A DNA stretch of 30,962 nt from Caulochytrium protostelioides (taxonomy: Eukaryota; Chytridiomycota; Caulochytriomycetes; Caulochytriales; Caulochytriaceae): the NCBI GenBank assembly GCA_003615045.1, contig ML014315.1, positions 1 to 30,962 of the forward strand. The letters run 5' to 3'. A model generated the notes under the pieces. That model was not told the DNA's origin and did not search any database. It worked only from the letters and a program-made list of their open reading frames with translations. The position numbers and the translations under genes were made by a program. Below are positions 1 to 9,170 of the stretch, piece after piece. The first letter of the stretch is position 1. Each line of letters starts with the position of its first letter.

Positions 1-445
1 ACAAGGCGCCACATAACAAAAATGTTAGTGGGGCGTACTGTGGGTCGGTCTGTCGGTCTGAGGCTGGGCGTCTCTGGGCTCTGAGGCTAGGGACGATACG
101 AACTCTATTGAACTTACAACTACACAGCTCCACGGTGAGCTAGAAGGGGAAGGATCAGTAGAGAGGTTTATATGTTAGTATGAAGTTTGGGCGGAGAGAA
201 GATAATATGAGTGCAGTAAGGGGAATACAGATGTTGGGAGATACAAATAGATGGATGGATAGGCGGCTCGGCTGATGGCGGAGTCTGGTCAGTGGATGGC
301 AACTCCGCTGCTTGACAGCCGTCCAGCAGCATGGCGCAGTCGTTTGGACGGCTGTGGGCGGCAAGGCCGGTCCGTCGCGAGGCTCTTCGGTCGCAGGTCG
401 GGCGGGGTGCCTAGTGACCGTGCGGTCACTAACAAAAAGATAAAA
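1..445. other. Intergenic, inverted repeat and short dispersed motifs
   Basis: I see no convincing gene here. An 11-bp perfect inverted repeat, ACAGCCGTCCA (315-325) and TGGACGGCTGT (345-355), could fold into a hairpin with a 19-nt spacer. Two short strings recur near 5.5 kb: GCCACATAACAAA (8-20 and 5545-5557) and TTGGACGGCTGTGGGC (344-359 and 5531-5546). This suggests scattered copies of a small repeat. Open frames in this stretch have no recognisable motif. Confidence 0.5.
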
Positions 446-446
446 G

Positions 447-519
447 CCCGTCTTGGCTAAGTGGTTACAGCATCGCCCTTGTAAGGCGAGGATCGGGAGT
501 TCGAATCTCTCAGACGGCT
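447..519 (+). tRNA. tRNA-Thr (anticodon UGU)
   Basis: A 73-nt cloverleaf can be drawn by eye. The D stem is GCT/AGC. The anticodon stem TCGCC/GGCGA carries the loop CTTGTAA, giving anticodon TGT (reads ACA, Thr). The T stem is GGGAG/CTCTC with loop TTCGAAT, and the discriminator is T519. There is no intron, and no CCA is encoded, as expected for a nuclear gene. The acceptor stem pairs well at six positions (C448-T453 with A512-G517). The outermost pair is C447.C518, a mismatch. If G446 is used instead, it pairs with C518 but leaves one bulged C. A T4 run at 531-534 is a good Pol III terminator. Confidence 0.87.
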
Positions 520-530
520 CAAGGCGCTGC

Positions 531-534
531 TTTT
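531..534 (+). terminator. Pol III T-run terminator of tRNA-Thr
   Basis: Four T residues lie 11 nt after the tRNA discriminator base, the usual place and form of an RNA polymerase III terminator. Confidence 0.6.
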
Positions 535-594
535 GTCCTTTGCTTGTGTCATCGTTCTTGGACGCTCTGCCTCGTACTCGTCGGATGATGATTG

Positions 595-828
595 GATGCC
601 ACGAACGGCAAATTTGTGGATCGCGATCGCAATGCCGCGTTGAACATCCATCACTGCCTGGCCTTACCCGTCAGACCGATGGCGCTGTGCCGCATCCCCG
701 GGCAAGCTCCACTGCAGCCCGTGGTCAGCAAGCTCATCCGACACTGAACCGCTACTGCCTCTGTGGGGGACCCATGCGTGGCCCATGGAGGGGATGGTGT
801 GCGTGTTAGGTAAGGATGGGCCTATACA
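595..828 (+). mobile_element. Fanzor/TnpB nuclease relic, copy 1 (C-terminus plus 3' tail)
   Basis: A 5'-truncated relic of a TnpB/Fanzor-type RNA-guided nuclease. In one frame (598-747) it reads ATNGKFVDRDRNAALNI, the RuvC-III motif with the catalytic Asp, then LALPVRP, ALCRIPGQAP and KLIRH before the stop at 745-747. Copies 2, 3 and 4 have the same order, spacing and stop. Upstream of about 595 the frame is lost and homology stops, 75 nt after the tRNA-Thr gene. After the stop it shares ACCG, a G-rich block GTGGGGGACCC and GGAGGGGATGGTGTGCGT with the others, and similarity to copy 2 runs to about 828 (GGGCCTATAC). Family knowledge: TnpB and Fanzor are RuvC nucleases guided by an omega RNA from the element's right end. 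This copy lacks RuvC-I and RuvC-II and cannot encode an active nuclease. Confidence 0.72.
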
Positions 829-873
829 TATGAGCATACGTTGTCACGTATGATCATAGAAAAATATGTGCGA

Positions 874-1368
874 TCAGATGGTTGATTCCTCAGGCTCGAG
901 GAAGCAGTGGATGTACCCAACAATGGTTCCATACACAAGAATGCCGCCCATTATGGCGAGATTCATTGCACCCGAAGTTATTTTTTCGGCATGCGTGAGA
1001 ACCATCGGAAGGGCTATTCCCGAAACGAGAAACATACTTGTGATGAAGTAGCCCGTATCGAGTGCACCTTTTGACTCCTCTGCTCCTAGAGAGTAAGGAT
1101 CCACTGACGCGATATTCCGAGTGATACGGTTGGGAAACGGCGCTAACAAGAAAAGCAGGATCACCAGTAGGGGGAGCCAGTTACTGAGCACACAGAAGAC
1201 GCAATAGGGAAAATATGCGTGAGTTGAGCCTACTTGGACATCAGCATCGCGAGATAAAGGCATGTCGATGTCCGCTTACTTGAAAAGCGCACATGACAGA
1301 ATCGTCAGGAAGATCCCAAGTGCTAGGAAAAAGGCGAGCGCAATGATGGTCTTCATGCCCGCAGCCAT
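874..1368 (-). CDS. VPS55: Vps55 / LEPROT-family endosomal membrane protein
   Basis: Two exons, complement(874-1183, 1280-1368), giving 132 residues. Exon 1 encodes MAAGMKTIIALAFF and ends in the family hallmark LSCALF. It splices through a 96-nt intron (1184-1279; donor GTAAGC, acceptor GTGCTCAG) into NNWLPLLV...LLAPFPNRI. Splicing restores the LSCALFNNWLPL block typical of Vps55, and the frames agree. Four hydrophobic segments fit the family: about residues 6-28, 32-47, 72-90 and 99-122. The third holds SGIALP and the fourth GGILVYGTI. Family knowledge: Vps55 works with Vps68 in late endosomes in sorting to the vacuole; LEPROT is the animal form. The longer unspliced open frame, starting at 1263, lacks the first membrane segment and is less likely. 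The length matches the family (about 130-140 residues). Confidence 0.9.
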
Positions 1369-3522
1369 GTTGCTCTCACGTGGGGGGTGATCGGTCGGAA
1401 AGGATGGGGATCGTAGCAAAGGCGCCGGCGTCAACGATTTTCAGTCACCGTCTCAGCTCCGCGCTGTCGACCAATTCTGCATCGCGGGGTGTTACGGCGG
1501 GCCAACCAGTGTTTTCATGTGAGAGCTATGTTGATCGGGACCCGTGCCGCCCGTGGTGTCATGATTGTGATTTTTGTCCACGACCCCGGGCCCGTCTTGC
1601 TGCCTGGACGTGTGCGCGACGTGGAGTCTTCGCTTGTGGCGGGGCCTTGTCTGGTGATGGGCTAAGCCATGCTGGTTGAGCCATGCGGGGCCCCATTGAT
1701 CAACGGCTGTCATCCTGGCGGCGCAGTCATCTACTTGAGGGGCGCGCCTGGCGGGAACACGATTCGAACCGATGGCGGCGTCAGAGGTCATGTGCCTCGA
1801 CTGCTTCGGAAGCGGGTCATGTATCCGTCTCGCCACGGTTGATAGCCAAATTGCACCTTATTGACGCGCTGCGCTCTACTTGTGAGTCTTGCATATACTC
1901 GAGAGACACGTGTCGGTCAACCTGCCTCCTTCCCTGCCGTCTTTGTTGCAAACTCGGCGATATACTGCATAATGCGGATGCCGTGGTGGGGACGCGCTCA
2001 GCGGGTCTCTGAGTATGATATCATCGACGAAGAAGAGTTCTTTGTCTCGGCCGAGAAATGCCATCAAGAAGATGGCGATCTGACTCCCGTCTGGCTGGTA
2101 TGTTGTGATGCTGGATCATGCATCCCCATGTACTCCTTTTGAACCCGTATCGGAAACCAGGCGTTAAGCACATGATACATGGCTCCGAGCCTCTCCTGTT
2201 CATCGGTCATGAACTCACGATCAGTTGTATATATGTGTTTTTTTTTTTGCTGCCTTAGAACTCGAGTCGACTGGACCAGTCCTTGTCGACCAAGGCCGAT
2301 GTGCTTGTCGTTGTAGTCGGCTTGAGTGCCCCGATCGCCCTGTCACCGCGTGCGGTGCTGATTGCTCCTGGTGGCGCTTCAGTAAGTTGATCTGTTCATG
2401 GCCATCCGTCAATAGACCGAACGTTGGCTCTCACTCATCTGCTGCTGATCCTTAATGCCACCCCGTCGACTCGAACAGGCTCAATCAACCCTCGCTTGTC
2501 CGCTTTCGCCAGCAAGCGCCACACTGCTTTATGGGCCAGCGACCGAGGTGTCGCCTTGGGTGTTGAGTGTTCAGACATCATCAACTTGCTCGATTCGGTC
2601 GCTGGTTCGTCGCATCACCGAACCCCTGTTCAGCCGATTCGCGCATATCGTAATCATGGAGCTTAAAACCCTCGCAGCGAGCCTTGCCGTATCGTCGGGA
2701 TCATCGTATGACTATCTCGAGACGCCAGCCGGGGACGTGCTGACAACGGGGCCGTTCCAGGCCTCGCCGTTGTGGTCGTCGCTGGTTCCGCCAACCGTCA
2801 CCAAGCCGAACACCTGCTCGCCCGTCGCCACCGTGGGTTCGGCGTTGTTCGCTCACTGCGTGGCATCGCGGGCGTCGGCCGCGTGGCTGCGATGCGCTTC
2901 CTCCGACGCGCTGATCTCATGTTTCAATCATGTCGTCCCCGGTCAGCGGCCCTCTCAGGGTGCGAATGCGCCCGTGGACACGCCGCATTCGGCGATTTTC
3001 GCATAGTGCTGGCCATCGGAGGCTGCGGTATCGTCAATCGCAATGGGCGAGCGCGTCGTGTGATCCGTCTTGGGGATGCCTGCTACGAGGATACGACAGG
3101 CTGATACGAGGGTATGAGAAGACCTCGAAACACACGTGTGCTGCGTTGGTGGGTCAGAGCAGCTGGCCACATGCGCCGTGGCCGTGTTTGAAAGTCTTTG
3201 TTCGCTCAGCAGCCGCGGCCTGTCGAGGAAGCCATCTCTCGCTCCTATCTCACGATGTAGACTCATGAGTGACGGTTTGATAGCACATCAAAAGGCCATG
3301 CGTCGAAGCGCAGCAGCAATCGCTGGGCCGTGACAAGTCACACTGATGTGCAACAAGCCTAGTTTTGGCTTCACGATCAGAGTAATCCATTTGACGCGAC
3401 AGTGGGTTGGTATTGTGATGGAATAGAGTCAAAGGTGCCACGTGGTAAGACGGTCGCGAATGATATGAATCGTTTTTATATTAGCTAACATGTCTGAATC
3501 CGAAGTGCGGCCTTATATCGCA
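1369..3522. other. 2.15-kb gap, tRNA-like element and degraded coding-like DNA
   Basis: No gene can be assigned. At 1749-1834 (minus) lies a tRNA-like element, listed separately. Between about 2260 and 3110 the plus strand has long, patchy open frames with coding-like GC bias. One frame contains short hydrophobic blocks (VVVVAGSANRH, then RIVLAIGGCGIVNRNG and RLGDACYEDTTG) interrupted by stops. This looks like a decayed gene of unknown family. A weak likeness of the last block to the RuvC-II region of Fanzor proteins was considered but is not strong enough to call. Confidence 0.35.
1749..1834 (-). other. tRNA-like element, degenerate (not typed)
   Basis: Read on the minus strand, an 86-nt stretch starts GGCGAGA and ends TCCCGCC-A, and these ends pair at six of seven positions. 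It holds a near-consensus B box (GGTTCGAATCG) and an A-box-like string (TGGCGAGACGG), but the T stem pairs poorly and no standard D arm can be drawn. A loop TTCCGAA would give anticodon CCG (Arg), while the length would suit a long-variable-arm tRNA. I read it as a tRNA-derived or decayed tRNA sequence. A chance match is possible. Confidence 0.25.
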
Positions 3523-5223
3523 TCATAGTGGGGTGATCTCCACCATCAGACCATTGACAAGCGTCGTGGTGATGGAGTTAATGGGCACGATGTCCTGGCC
3601 CGGGATGACACGGAAGGTGAATTGCCGCAGGAGTGCCACTACGGCCGCCTTAAGTTCCACAATGGCCATTTTTTCGCCGATGCAAACGTGCTGACCGATG
3701 CCAAACACGATCGTCTTCTGCTGCAGTGGTGCGCCGTCAGCAAAGCGGTCGGGATCAAACGTCTTCGGGTTCTTCCAAACGCGGGGATCCATGTTGAGGT
3801 CCGCTGTCTGCACTGAAATGGTGGTTCCGACGGGCAGCTTGTATCCCATGAGCACGGTCGGCTCACGCACGGTCCGCACAATGTCGCGGGTGACTGGGTG
3901 CACCCGGAAGAGTTCCTTGATAACGCAGTCCAGGTAGGGCAAGCGGCTCAGGTGCTCATAGGTCATCTGGCTGTGCGATGCGGCCGCGCCCACATCGGGG
4001 CTTACCACCTCGGCAATCTCACGCAGCAGGCGCTCACGCACAGGTGTGTTAGAAGCGAGTTCAAATATCAGGAACAGCAGCGCGCTCGCAGTGGTGTCGT
4101 GCCCGGCCAGCATGAAGGCAAAGATCTCATCAATCAGCTCTTCGTCGTCAAAAGCTTCGGTCTCAATCAGACGGTCAAGCATGTCGTGCGTCGCATCCGG
4201 CGCCAGACTTTTGACCATGTCGCGAGGCGCAGTCTCTTCGCTGTTCTCGGCCTGCGCATGGTGCCGATAGTAGCCGCGGGGGATCACCATTTCACCCTTT
4301 TCAATCAGCTTCAGCTTCTCTTCCTCCAGGCGGGCGCGTTTGATGTTGTACAGACGGGTGGCGAGGTTGAGCAGGGGGGCGGCCGCGCGCGCCGCCGTGT
4401 CGGCGTCGGCACCCAGCACGCGCCACATCCAACTTGGCGTGACCATGCGTACGGCCACGGGGGCAAAGAGGCGTTTGACATCAAGGATCTCATCACGATC
4501 GTCCTCCTCGTTCACCGGCTGACCGTTTGCATCGAATAGCGTTTTCGTGCGGCCGAAGGAATGCGAAAGCAGAACATCGCCCATCACATCCGTCAGAATC
4601 GACCGCGTGATGCGTTTCAGATTCATGACTACTGTGCCCTGGCCCGTGGCTTGGGCCGCCTTGCGGAGCGAATGGCTCAGGTGATCAACGTGCTTGTTGG
4701 CCGCAGCGAATGCCAGGCGAAGCGAAGCCGGGCTGAACGCCGGCTGACAGTTGCGGCGGTGGCGTTTCCAGGTCGCGCCGTCGGGAAGAACCGGCAGACC
4801 ATACTGGTTGATGCCCACAAACGCCTGCTGCAGCTCAGGGCCCTTGTGGTACGCCTTCGAAGTGAACACGATCTTTGCGGCCTCAGGATCTGCGAGGAAG
4901 ACAAGGCGCGTGCCAAAGGCGCGGAAGCGGAAAATCGGCCCGAAGCGGCGGAAGGCGGGACTGATGTACTTAAATTGGCGCGATTCCTTGGCCGGGCCGT
5001 ACATCTGGATGAAGTTGCCGATTAGCGGCCACTCAAAGTCACCGGGCAGGGCGAACCAGTCCGATCGACGATACCGGACGAACTGCATCATCGAGTAGAC
5101 GATGAAGAACACTATGGCGATCCACAGCAGCTGGTAGCGTACCGGCGCTTTTAGCTGATGCCCGATCATCTCCCAGGCCGTGGCCTGGGCGGGTCCGCCG
5201 AAGAACTTGGAAGCATACTCCAT
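3523..5223 (-). CDS. Cytochrome P450 monooxygenase, ER-anchored
   Basis: A single-exon, 566-residue, full-length P450. A membrane anchor lies at about 31-48, followed by the proline-rich hinge (ALPGDFEWPLIGN, 58-70). The C helix has WKRHRR (152-157). The I helix has AGHDTTAS (373-380) for oxygen activation. ExxR of the K helix is ELFR (437-440), the PERF-like motif is FDPDRF (489-494), and the heme loop FGIGQHVCIG (507-516) has the ligand Cys514. All essential residues are present. The enzyme should hydroxylate a lipophilic substrate at the ER with NADPH-P450 reductase; the substrate cannot be read from the sequence. The overall look resembles fatty-acid/alkane or CYP4-like microsomal enzymes, but I would not fix a CYP family. 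The start at 5223 gives a normal N-terminal anchor. It is separated from its neighbours by gaps of more than 1 kb, so no gene cluster is evident. Confidence 0.96.
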   Translation of the reverse strand: MEYASKFFGGPAQATAWEMIGHQLKAPVRYQLLWIAIVFFIVYSMMQFVRYRRSDWFALPGDFEWPLIGNFIQMYGPAKESRQFKYISPAFRRFGPIFRFRAFGTRLVFLADPEAAKIVFTSKAYHKGPELQQAFVGINQYGLPVLPDGATWKRHRRNCQPAFSPASLRLAFAAANKHVDHLSHSLRKAAQATGQGTVVMNLKRITRSILTDVMGDVLLSHSFGRTKTLFDANGQPVNEEDDRDEILDVKRLFAPVAVRMVTPSWMWRVLGADADTAARAAAPLLNLATRLYNIKRARLEEEKLKLIEKGEMVIPRGYYRHHAQAENSEETAPRDMVKSLAPDATHDMLDRLIETEAFDDEELIDEIFAFMLAGHDTTASALLFLIFELASNTPVRERLLREIAEVVSPDVGAAASHSQMTYEHLSRLPYLDCVIKELFRVHPVTRDIVRTVREPTVLMGYKLPVGTTISVQTADLNMDPRVWKNPKTFDPDRFADGAPLQQKTIVFGIGQHVCIGEKMAIVELKAAVVALLRQFTFRVIPGQDIVPINSITTTLVNGLMVEITPL

Positions 5224-5395
5224 GACGGGAAAGCTCCTGGAGTACGGGAGAAAGGGGAATGTATGAGTGAGACAGAAATAGAGTGGGTGCGGGAGAGGCT
5301 GAACAAGATGGAGATGGGCCAGTCAGGGCCCAGTTGGTGCCGCCGCAACGGTCAAATGCAATCTGGCATGCTTGGCAGATGGGGTGGGCATGGCG

Positions 5396-5405
5396 CCCTT
5401 TATAT
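5396..5405 (-). promoter_or_regulatory. Candidate TATA box of the P450 gene
   Basis: On the minus strand ACTATATAAAGG lies about 175 nt upstream of the P450 start codon. It is a strong TATA match, and a 5' UTR of roughly 145 nt would follow. Confidence 0.45.
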
Positions 5406-5520
5406 AGTTTCTATCGCGACGCGCTGGTGGGTTAGAGTGGGTGGACCCCCGCTGGTGATGGAGTGGATCTTTTCAGCTCGGGCTCGACTTGACAGATGTC
5501 AATACCCCCGGGCTTTTGTT

Positions 5521-5567
5521 GTGATGCGCCTTGGACGGCTGTGGGCCACATAACAAAGGCGCATCAC
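5521..5567. repeat. 12-bp perfect inverted repeat (hairpin)
   Basis: GTGATGCGCCTT (5521-5532) is exactly complementary to AAGGCGCATCAC (5556-5567), with a 23-nt spacer. The spacer contains strings also found at the left end of the window (GGACGGCTGTGGGC and CCACATAACAA). It could be a small palindromic element or the ends of a decayed miniature transposon. Confidence 0.55.
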
Positions 5568-6506
5568 TGCTCGGCCGTCGACCAATAACCCATCGGACCA
5601 ACGACGACCTCTTTGTTGATGGTGATGGCGCTGATCACCACCGGCACTTGGGTTGATTGCCAGTCGCCTTGATTTGATTGATTTCCAACCCTCACGGTTC
5701 AAAGCAAAAGGGGTGCATCATGCTGGCGCTAGCGATCAACAAACGCCCAGTGGGCTGCATGGGGCGGGCCACCACAAGGGAGGGCTTCTCCCGTTCAATG
5801 TGTTCATGGAGCAAGGGTCTTCCCATCACCAGCCAATGATACAAGAAGCACAGCATGGGCTCGCTCCAAACACGGACGGGGCGAGCCGGAATCCTAAAAA
5901 GTGGCTGAGGCATTCGTACACGGTACGTATTAATTCCAGGCGATCACGGCGAGTCGCAGCGGGCAGAGTCGGGATGGCAGCGCTATCTGTATTAGCCACT
6001 TGACATGTTTGTGACTCCCTGTCCGGGGGGGTGCTAGCGCGCACTGCGTGGCAAGGAAGCTATGCTTTGATGTCGGCTTCCGCCTAGTACTACTTTGGGG
6101 TCAGCTTCCAGCTGACTACTTGGCCGTCGGACCGCTTCATAGCCACAAATTTTGGTTCGGCCCGGGTCGTTCCCCAGGATGCTGATCCAGGCTGCCTGTC
6201 GAGGGACCTTCTGTTTCGGGAGCAGCCATGACGGTCGGCACGGCGTCTATCACCCTCTTGCGCTCGAAGTGGACGCAAACGCAAACGCAAACGCTGACGC
6301 CGTCGCTGTCGGTGCTTTGAGTTATTGCCTGCCAGCACATGCACGGTCTTCCTCTCTCCCTTTCTCAGCCGTGAGTCAATCGCCACGGGACGCTTTGCGC
6401 CATAGCTGAGCGACACGTAACGCGTCAAACGTTGCCCATGAGGCACCCGAAGGAACGACAGCAAATCAGACCACTAACTATGTATTAAATCGGGAGCCTC
6501 GGTAGC
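5568..6506. other. Intergenic gap, no gene seen
   Basis: Open frames here are short, have no recognisable motif and are not supported by splice signals. A minor microsatellite of ACGCAA (three and a half units) lies at 6273-6294. Confidence 0.4.
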
Positions 6507-9170
6507 TCAGTCGGCGGAATCTTCAGCCATATCCGCAGCCGATGCGTCCTCGGCCGACGCATCCTCGATCGCGTCGCTATCAGCGGACTCACCCTCACCG
6601 GCGCTTGAGACGCCCGAGTCACCGGTCGGAGAGGCCTCGTCGCGTGTCGTGGTCAAGGACCGTGCCTTAAACTGCAGCAGAAGTTCCGCATCGGTCCAAT
6701 GCGCCATCATGTGAAGGATTTCGTCATCGTCAACCAGGTCCGACTCCGAACGAAGCTTAGCGATAAGGGTCTGATCATGGGTCAGCCCGCGGGCATGGCC
6801 CTCCAGGAGGTCATCGTCGCTGAGCACATCGAAAGCCGGCTCCTCGCCTGCCTCAGCAATGGCTGCGCGGATGCTACCGACTACCGTGTCCGCTTCCCGC
6901 CTCACGAAAGCTTCGCCACGGTCGTAGGCCTCGATGAGCGCTTCGTCAGAGAGCTGCGCGTACTGCTCCTCCTGACCGGACGCAGCGATTTCGAGGCGGA
7001 TTTGCCTGACCAGCTGCCGTTCTTCTTCAACACCGCGGTCATACCACTGCAGCAGCTCCTCATCACTGAGATTCCGTAGCTCGGCATACGCAGTCGGATC
7101 AGAAGCCATTTCGGCGCGGATGTCCTGAATCAGCCTCTGCTCTTCGTCCTTGCCTTGCGCGTAGTACGCCATCAGTTGCTCGTCACTTAGCGAAGCCAGG
7201 GCGGAGTCGCCTTCGTTGGCGATGTCCCGGCGCAGCTCAGACATCAAACGCAGTTCCTCGTCTTCGCCCGCGTCTCGGAAGCGGGGTGACGTAGCGGCCT
7301 GCACCGGGCTGGAGTCAGGGTCGGTCTGATGGATTTCATCGATCACGGCCGTTTCGCGGAACTCGCCACCGCTGTACGCCTCGCCGGCAAGGGGACCGTT
7401 TCGCCGGGAAGTTAGGCTCGGCGCACGGGGGACCGCCTCATGTGTTCGAGGAACAATGGGCCACCCTCCGGCATAGCCGCTGTCATGCCAGGCCAGAAGC
7501 TGCTCATCCGTCAAGCGGTCCAGCTGCGATGAGGTCCATCGGCCCTGGGCGGCCAGCTTGGCACGAGCCGTAGCGATAATTTGACGTTCAACCGCCAGGC
7601 CTTCGCGGAAGACCTCAATCAACTCGTCGTCAGCCATGTCCTTGAACTCATCATCCGCATTTTCTGAGGCAATGATACGGCGAAGTGCTTCGGCCGTCAT
7701 GTGCTGCGCGTCATCCAGATCATCAGCGGCGTCAGTGACGTCTGCGGAATCTTGGACACCTGCGACGTCGTCGGTACTGCCGGTGGCGTCGTTATCGTCG
7801 GCGCTGGTCTCCGTGGTCTCTCCCTCGGCCATGTCGTCTTCAGAGCTGACATCACTCGGCATAAGCGTCGTGCCGTCCACCACCTCAGCACGGCCCACTC
7901 GCATCGATTGAGCTTCCTGCTCCTCCAAGATCTCGCCTTGACGGTACCACTGGAGAAGCTGGGCGTCATCAGCCCCTTGAAATTCAGAGACCGACTCGCC
8001 GCCTTCTAAGGCGATTTCACGGCGGATACTGGCGATAAGCTGGCGTTCCTCCTCATTGAATGTTGGCCGAGAGGACACGTGCGACGTCGCGGCCGTCGCC
8101 GTCGTTGTCGTCGCATTACCGGCAGGCACATCTTCTGGCGCGGCCTCATCGATCTTCTCCGCCGCCAGACCCGCTTCGTACCAAACCAGCAGGTCGCGAT
8201 CACTGGCGCCAGCAAATTCGCTGTAGGCCGACTCGCCCTCGGCCGCGATCTCCAAGCGAATGCGTTCCACAATCTCGAACCGCTCGAGTTGAGCATCGAT
8301 GTCAGCCGGCGTCATGCGCGTGATCGCCTCGATACCCACAAAGTTCAGAAAGGCGTCTTCGCGGTCCCGGTCGCGCTGAGCGATTGCGGCCGCAGCGAAT
8401 TCAGGCGTCTGGGCAAATTCCTCAATGAGGCGCGTGATGTTCGTCGTGGGACGCGTCCAGAACGCCTCGCGGGACGTCGCGTTGCCGTGCGCGATCCGGT
8501 CCAGAGACGCATAAAACGCCTGCTCGAGCGGCCCGATCCCGTCCTGGCTCCGTTCGCGAGGCCGCTGGCCAGCAGCAAAGGCGCGCACATCGGCCTCGGA
8601 GACGTGGGGTGGGCGCACGAACGGTCGTGGCGCACGCGCCAGGTCGTCTAGATCGGTCTCCGAGTCCACCGCGGGCGTCGCGAGCGACGCCAGGTACGCA
8701 AGAAAATCGACTTGATACTCGCTGAGCCGCAGTACGGAAGCCGAGGGTGGTTGGCGCCATGTGCGGCTACCCTCATCCAGCGATGCGGACGGCCGACCCA
8801 CAGGGCCTGACGACGGATTGACCCACGCTGAAGGCCACGAGACAAGGCGCTCGAGCCCCGAGCGGACGTGGGGCACCAAGCCTGTATCCACGTGGGCAAA
8901 GTGGATCTGCCACGCCGCGAGCGCAACCAGGAGCGCGAGCAGAATCGCACGCCAGGGCGTCAAGGTGAGCGTGCTTTCCTCGCCTGCGCCCACTTCGGCC
9001 GAGATCCGTTGGAGCTGCGGGTTGCTGATGGATTTGTCGGCTGAGGGCACACGACGGTCGCGACGCTGACCATCTTCACTATCTGATGACGGCGAAGTAC
9101 TCTCCGGCGGGGCTTCTTTTTTGGCTTTAGAGCCTTTGCGCTGTCGCGGGTTGGAGTCGACCATCCTCAC
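6507..9170 (-). CDS. Single-pass membrane protein with ~9 degenerate LSDEELLQWY-type repeats, unknown family
   Basis: An 887-residue single-exon protein that I do not recognise. The N-terminus (1-70) is basic then Ser-rich and polar, with no signal peptide. One hydrophobic segment at about 72-92 (WRAILLALLVALAAW) predicts a signal anchor. From about residue 290, roughly nine degenerate units of 36-40 residues occur in two blocks split by acidic, Thr/Ser-rich linkers. A typical unit is an amphipathic helix (EERQLIxxIRxEIAxEG), a short spacer, then LSDEELLQWYDRG. The clearest run of units lies near residues 655-830 (about 6680-7206 in DNA). The C-terminus is very acidic (Asp, Glu, Ser, Ala). 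Repeat ends vaguely recall the helical S-D-x-x-L-x-x-W motif of Ish1/Msc1 nuclear-envelope proteins, but I cannot confirm this. A second ATG two codons later (MVDSNP) is an equally good start. Confidence 0.8.
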   Translation of the reverse strand: MRMVDSNPRQRKGSKAKKEAPPESTSPSSDSEDGQRRDRRVPSADKSISNPQLQRISAEVGAGEESTLTLTPWRAILLALLVALAAWQIHFAHVDTGLVPHVRSGLERLVSWPSAWVNPSSGPVGRPSASLDEGSRTWRQPPSASVLRLSEYQVDFLAYLASLATPAVDSETDLDDLARAPRPFVRPPHVSEADVRAFAAGQRPRERSQDGIGPLEQAFYASLDRIAHGNATSREAFWTRPTTNITRLIEEFAQTPEFAAAAIAQRDRDREDAFLNFVGIEAITRMTPADIDAQLERFEIVERIRLEIAAEGESAYSEFAGASDRDLLVWYEAGLAAEKIDEAAPEDVPAGNATTTTATAATSHVSSRPTFNEEERQLIASIRREIALEGGESVSEFQGADDAQLLQWYRQGEILEEQEAQSMRVGRAEVVDGTTLMPSDVSSEDDMAEGETTETSADDNDATGSTDDVAGVQDSADVTDAADDLDDAQHMTAEALRRIIASENADDEFKDMADDELIEVFREGLAVERQIIATARAKLAAQGRWTSSQLDRLTDEQLLAWHDSGYAGGWPIVPRTHEAVPRAPSLTSRRNGPLAGEAYSGGEFRETAVIDEIHQTDPDSSPVQAATSPRFRDAGEDEELRLMSELRRDIANEGDSALASLSDEQLMAYYAQGKDEEQRLIQDIRAEMASDPTAYAELRNLSDEELLQWYDRGVEEERQLVRQIRLEIAASGQEEQYAQLSDEALIEAYDRGEAFVRREADTVVGSIRAAIAEAGEEPAFDVLSDDDLLEGHARGLTHDQTLIAKLRSESDLVDDDEILHMMAHWTDAELLLQFKARSLTTTRDEASPTGDSGVSSAGEGESADSDAIEDASAEDASAADMAEDSAD

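Noticed and set aside
3898-5025. Long plus-strand open frames opposite the P450 gene
   Set aside because: They are antisense shadows of a full-length P450 with every catalytic motif on the minus strand.
6090-6464. 124-residue minus-strand frame upstream of the P450 gap
   Set aside because: Arg-rich, built partly from the ACGCAA microsatellite, with no recognisable domain or splice support.
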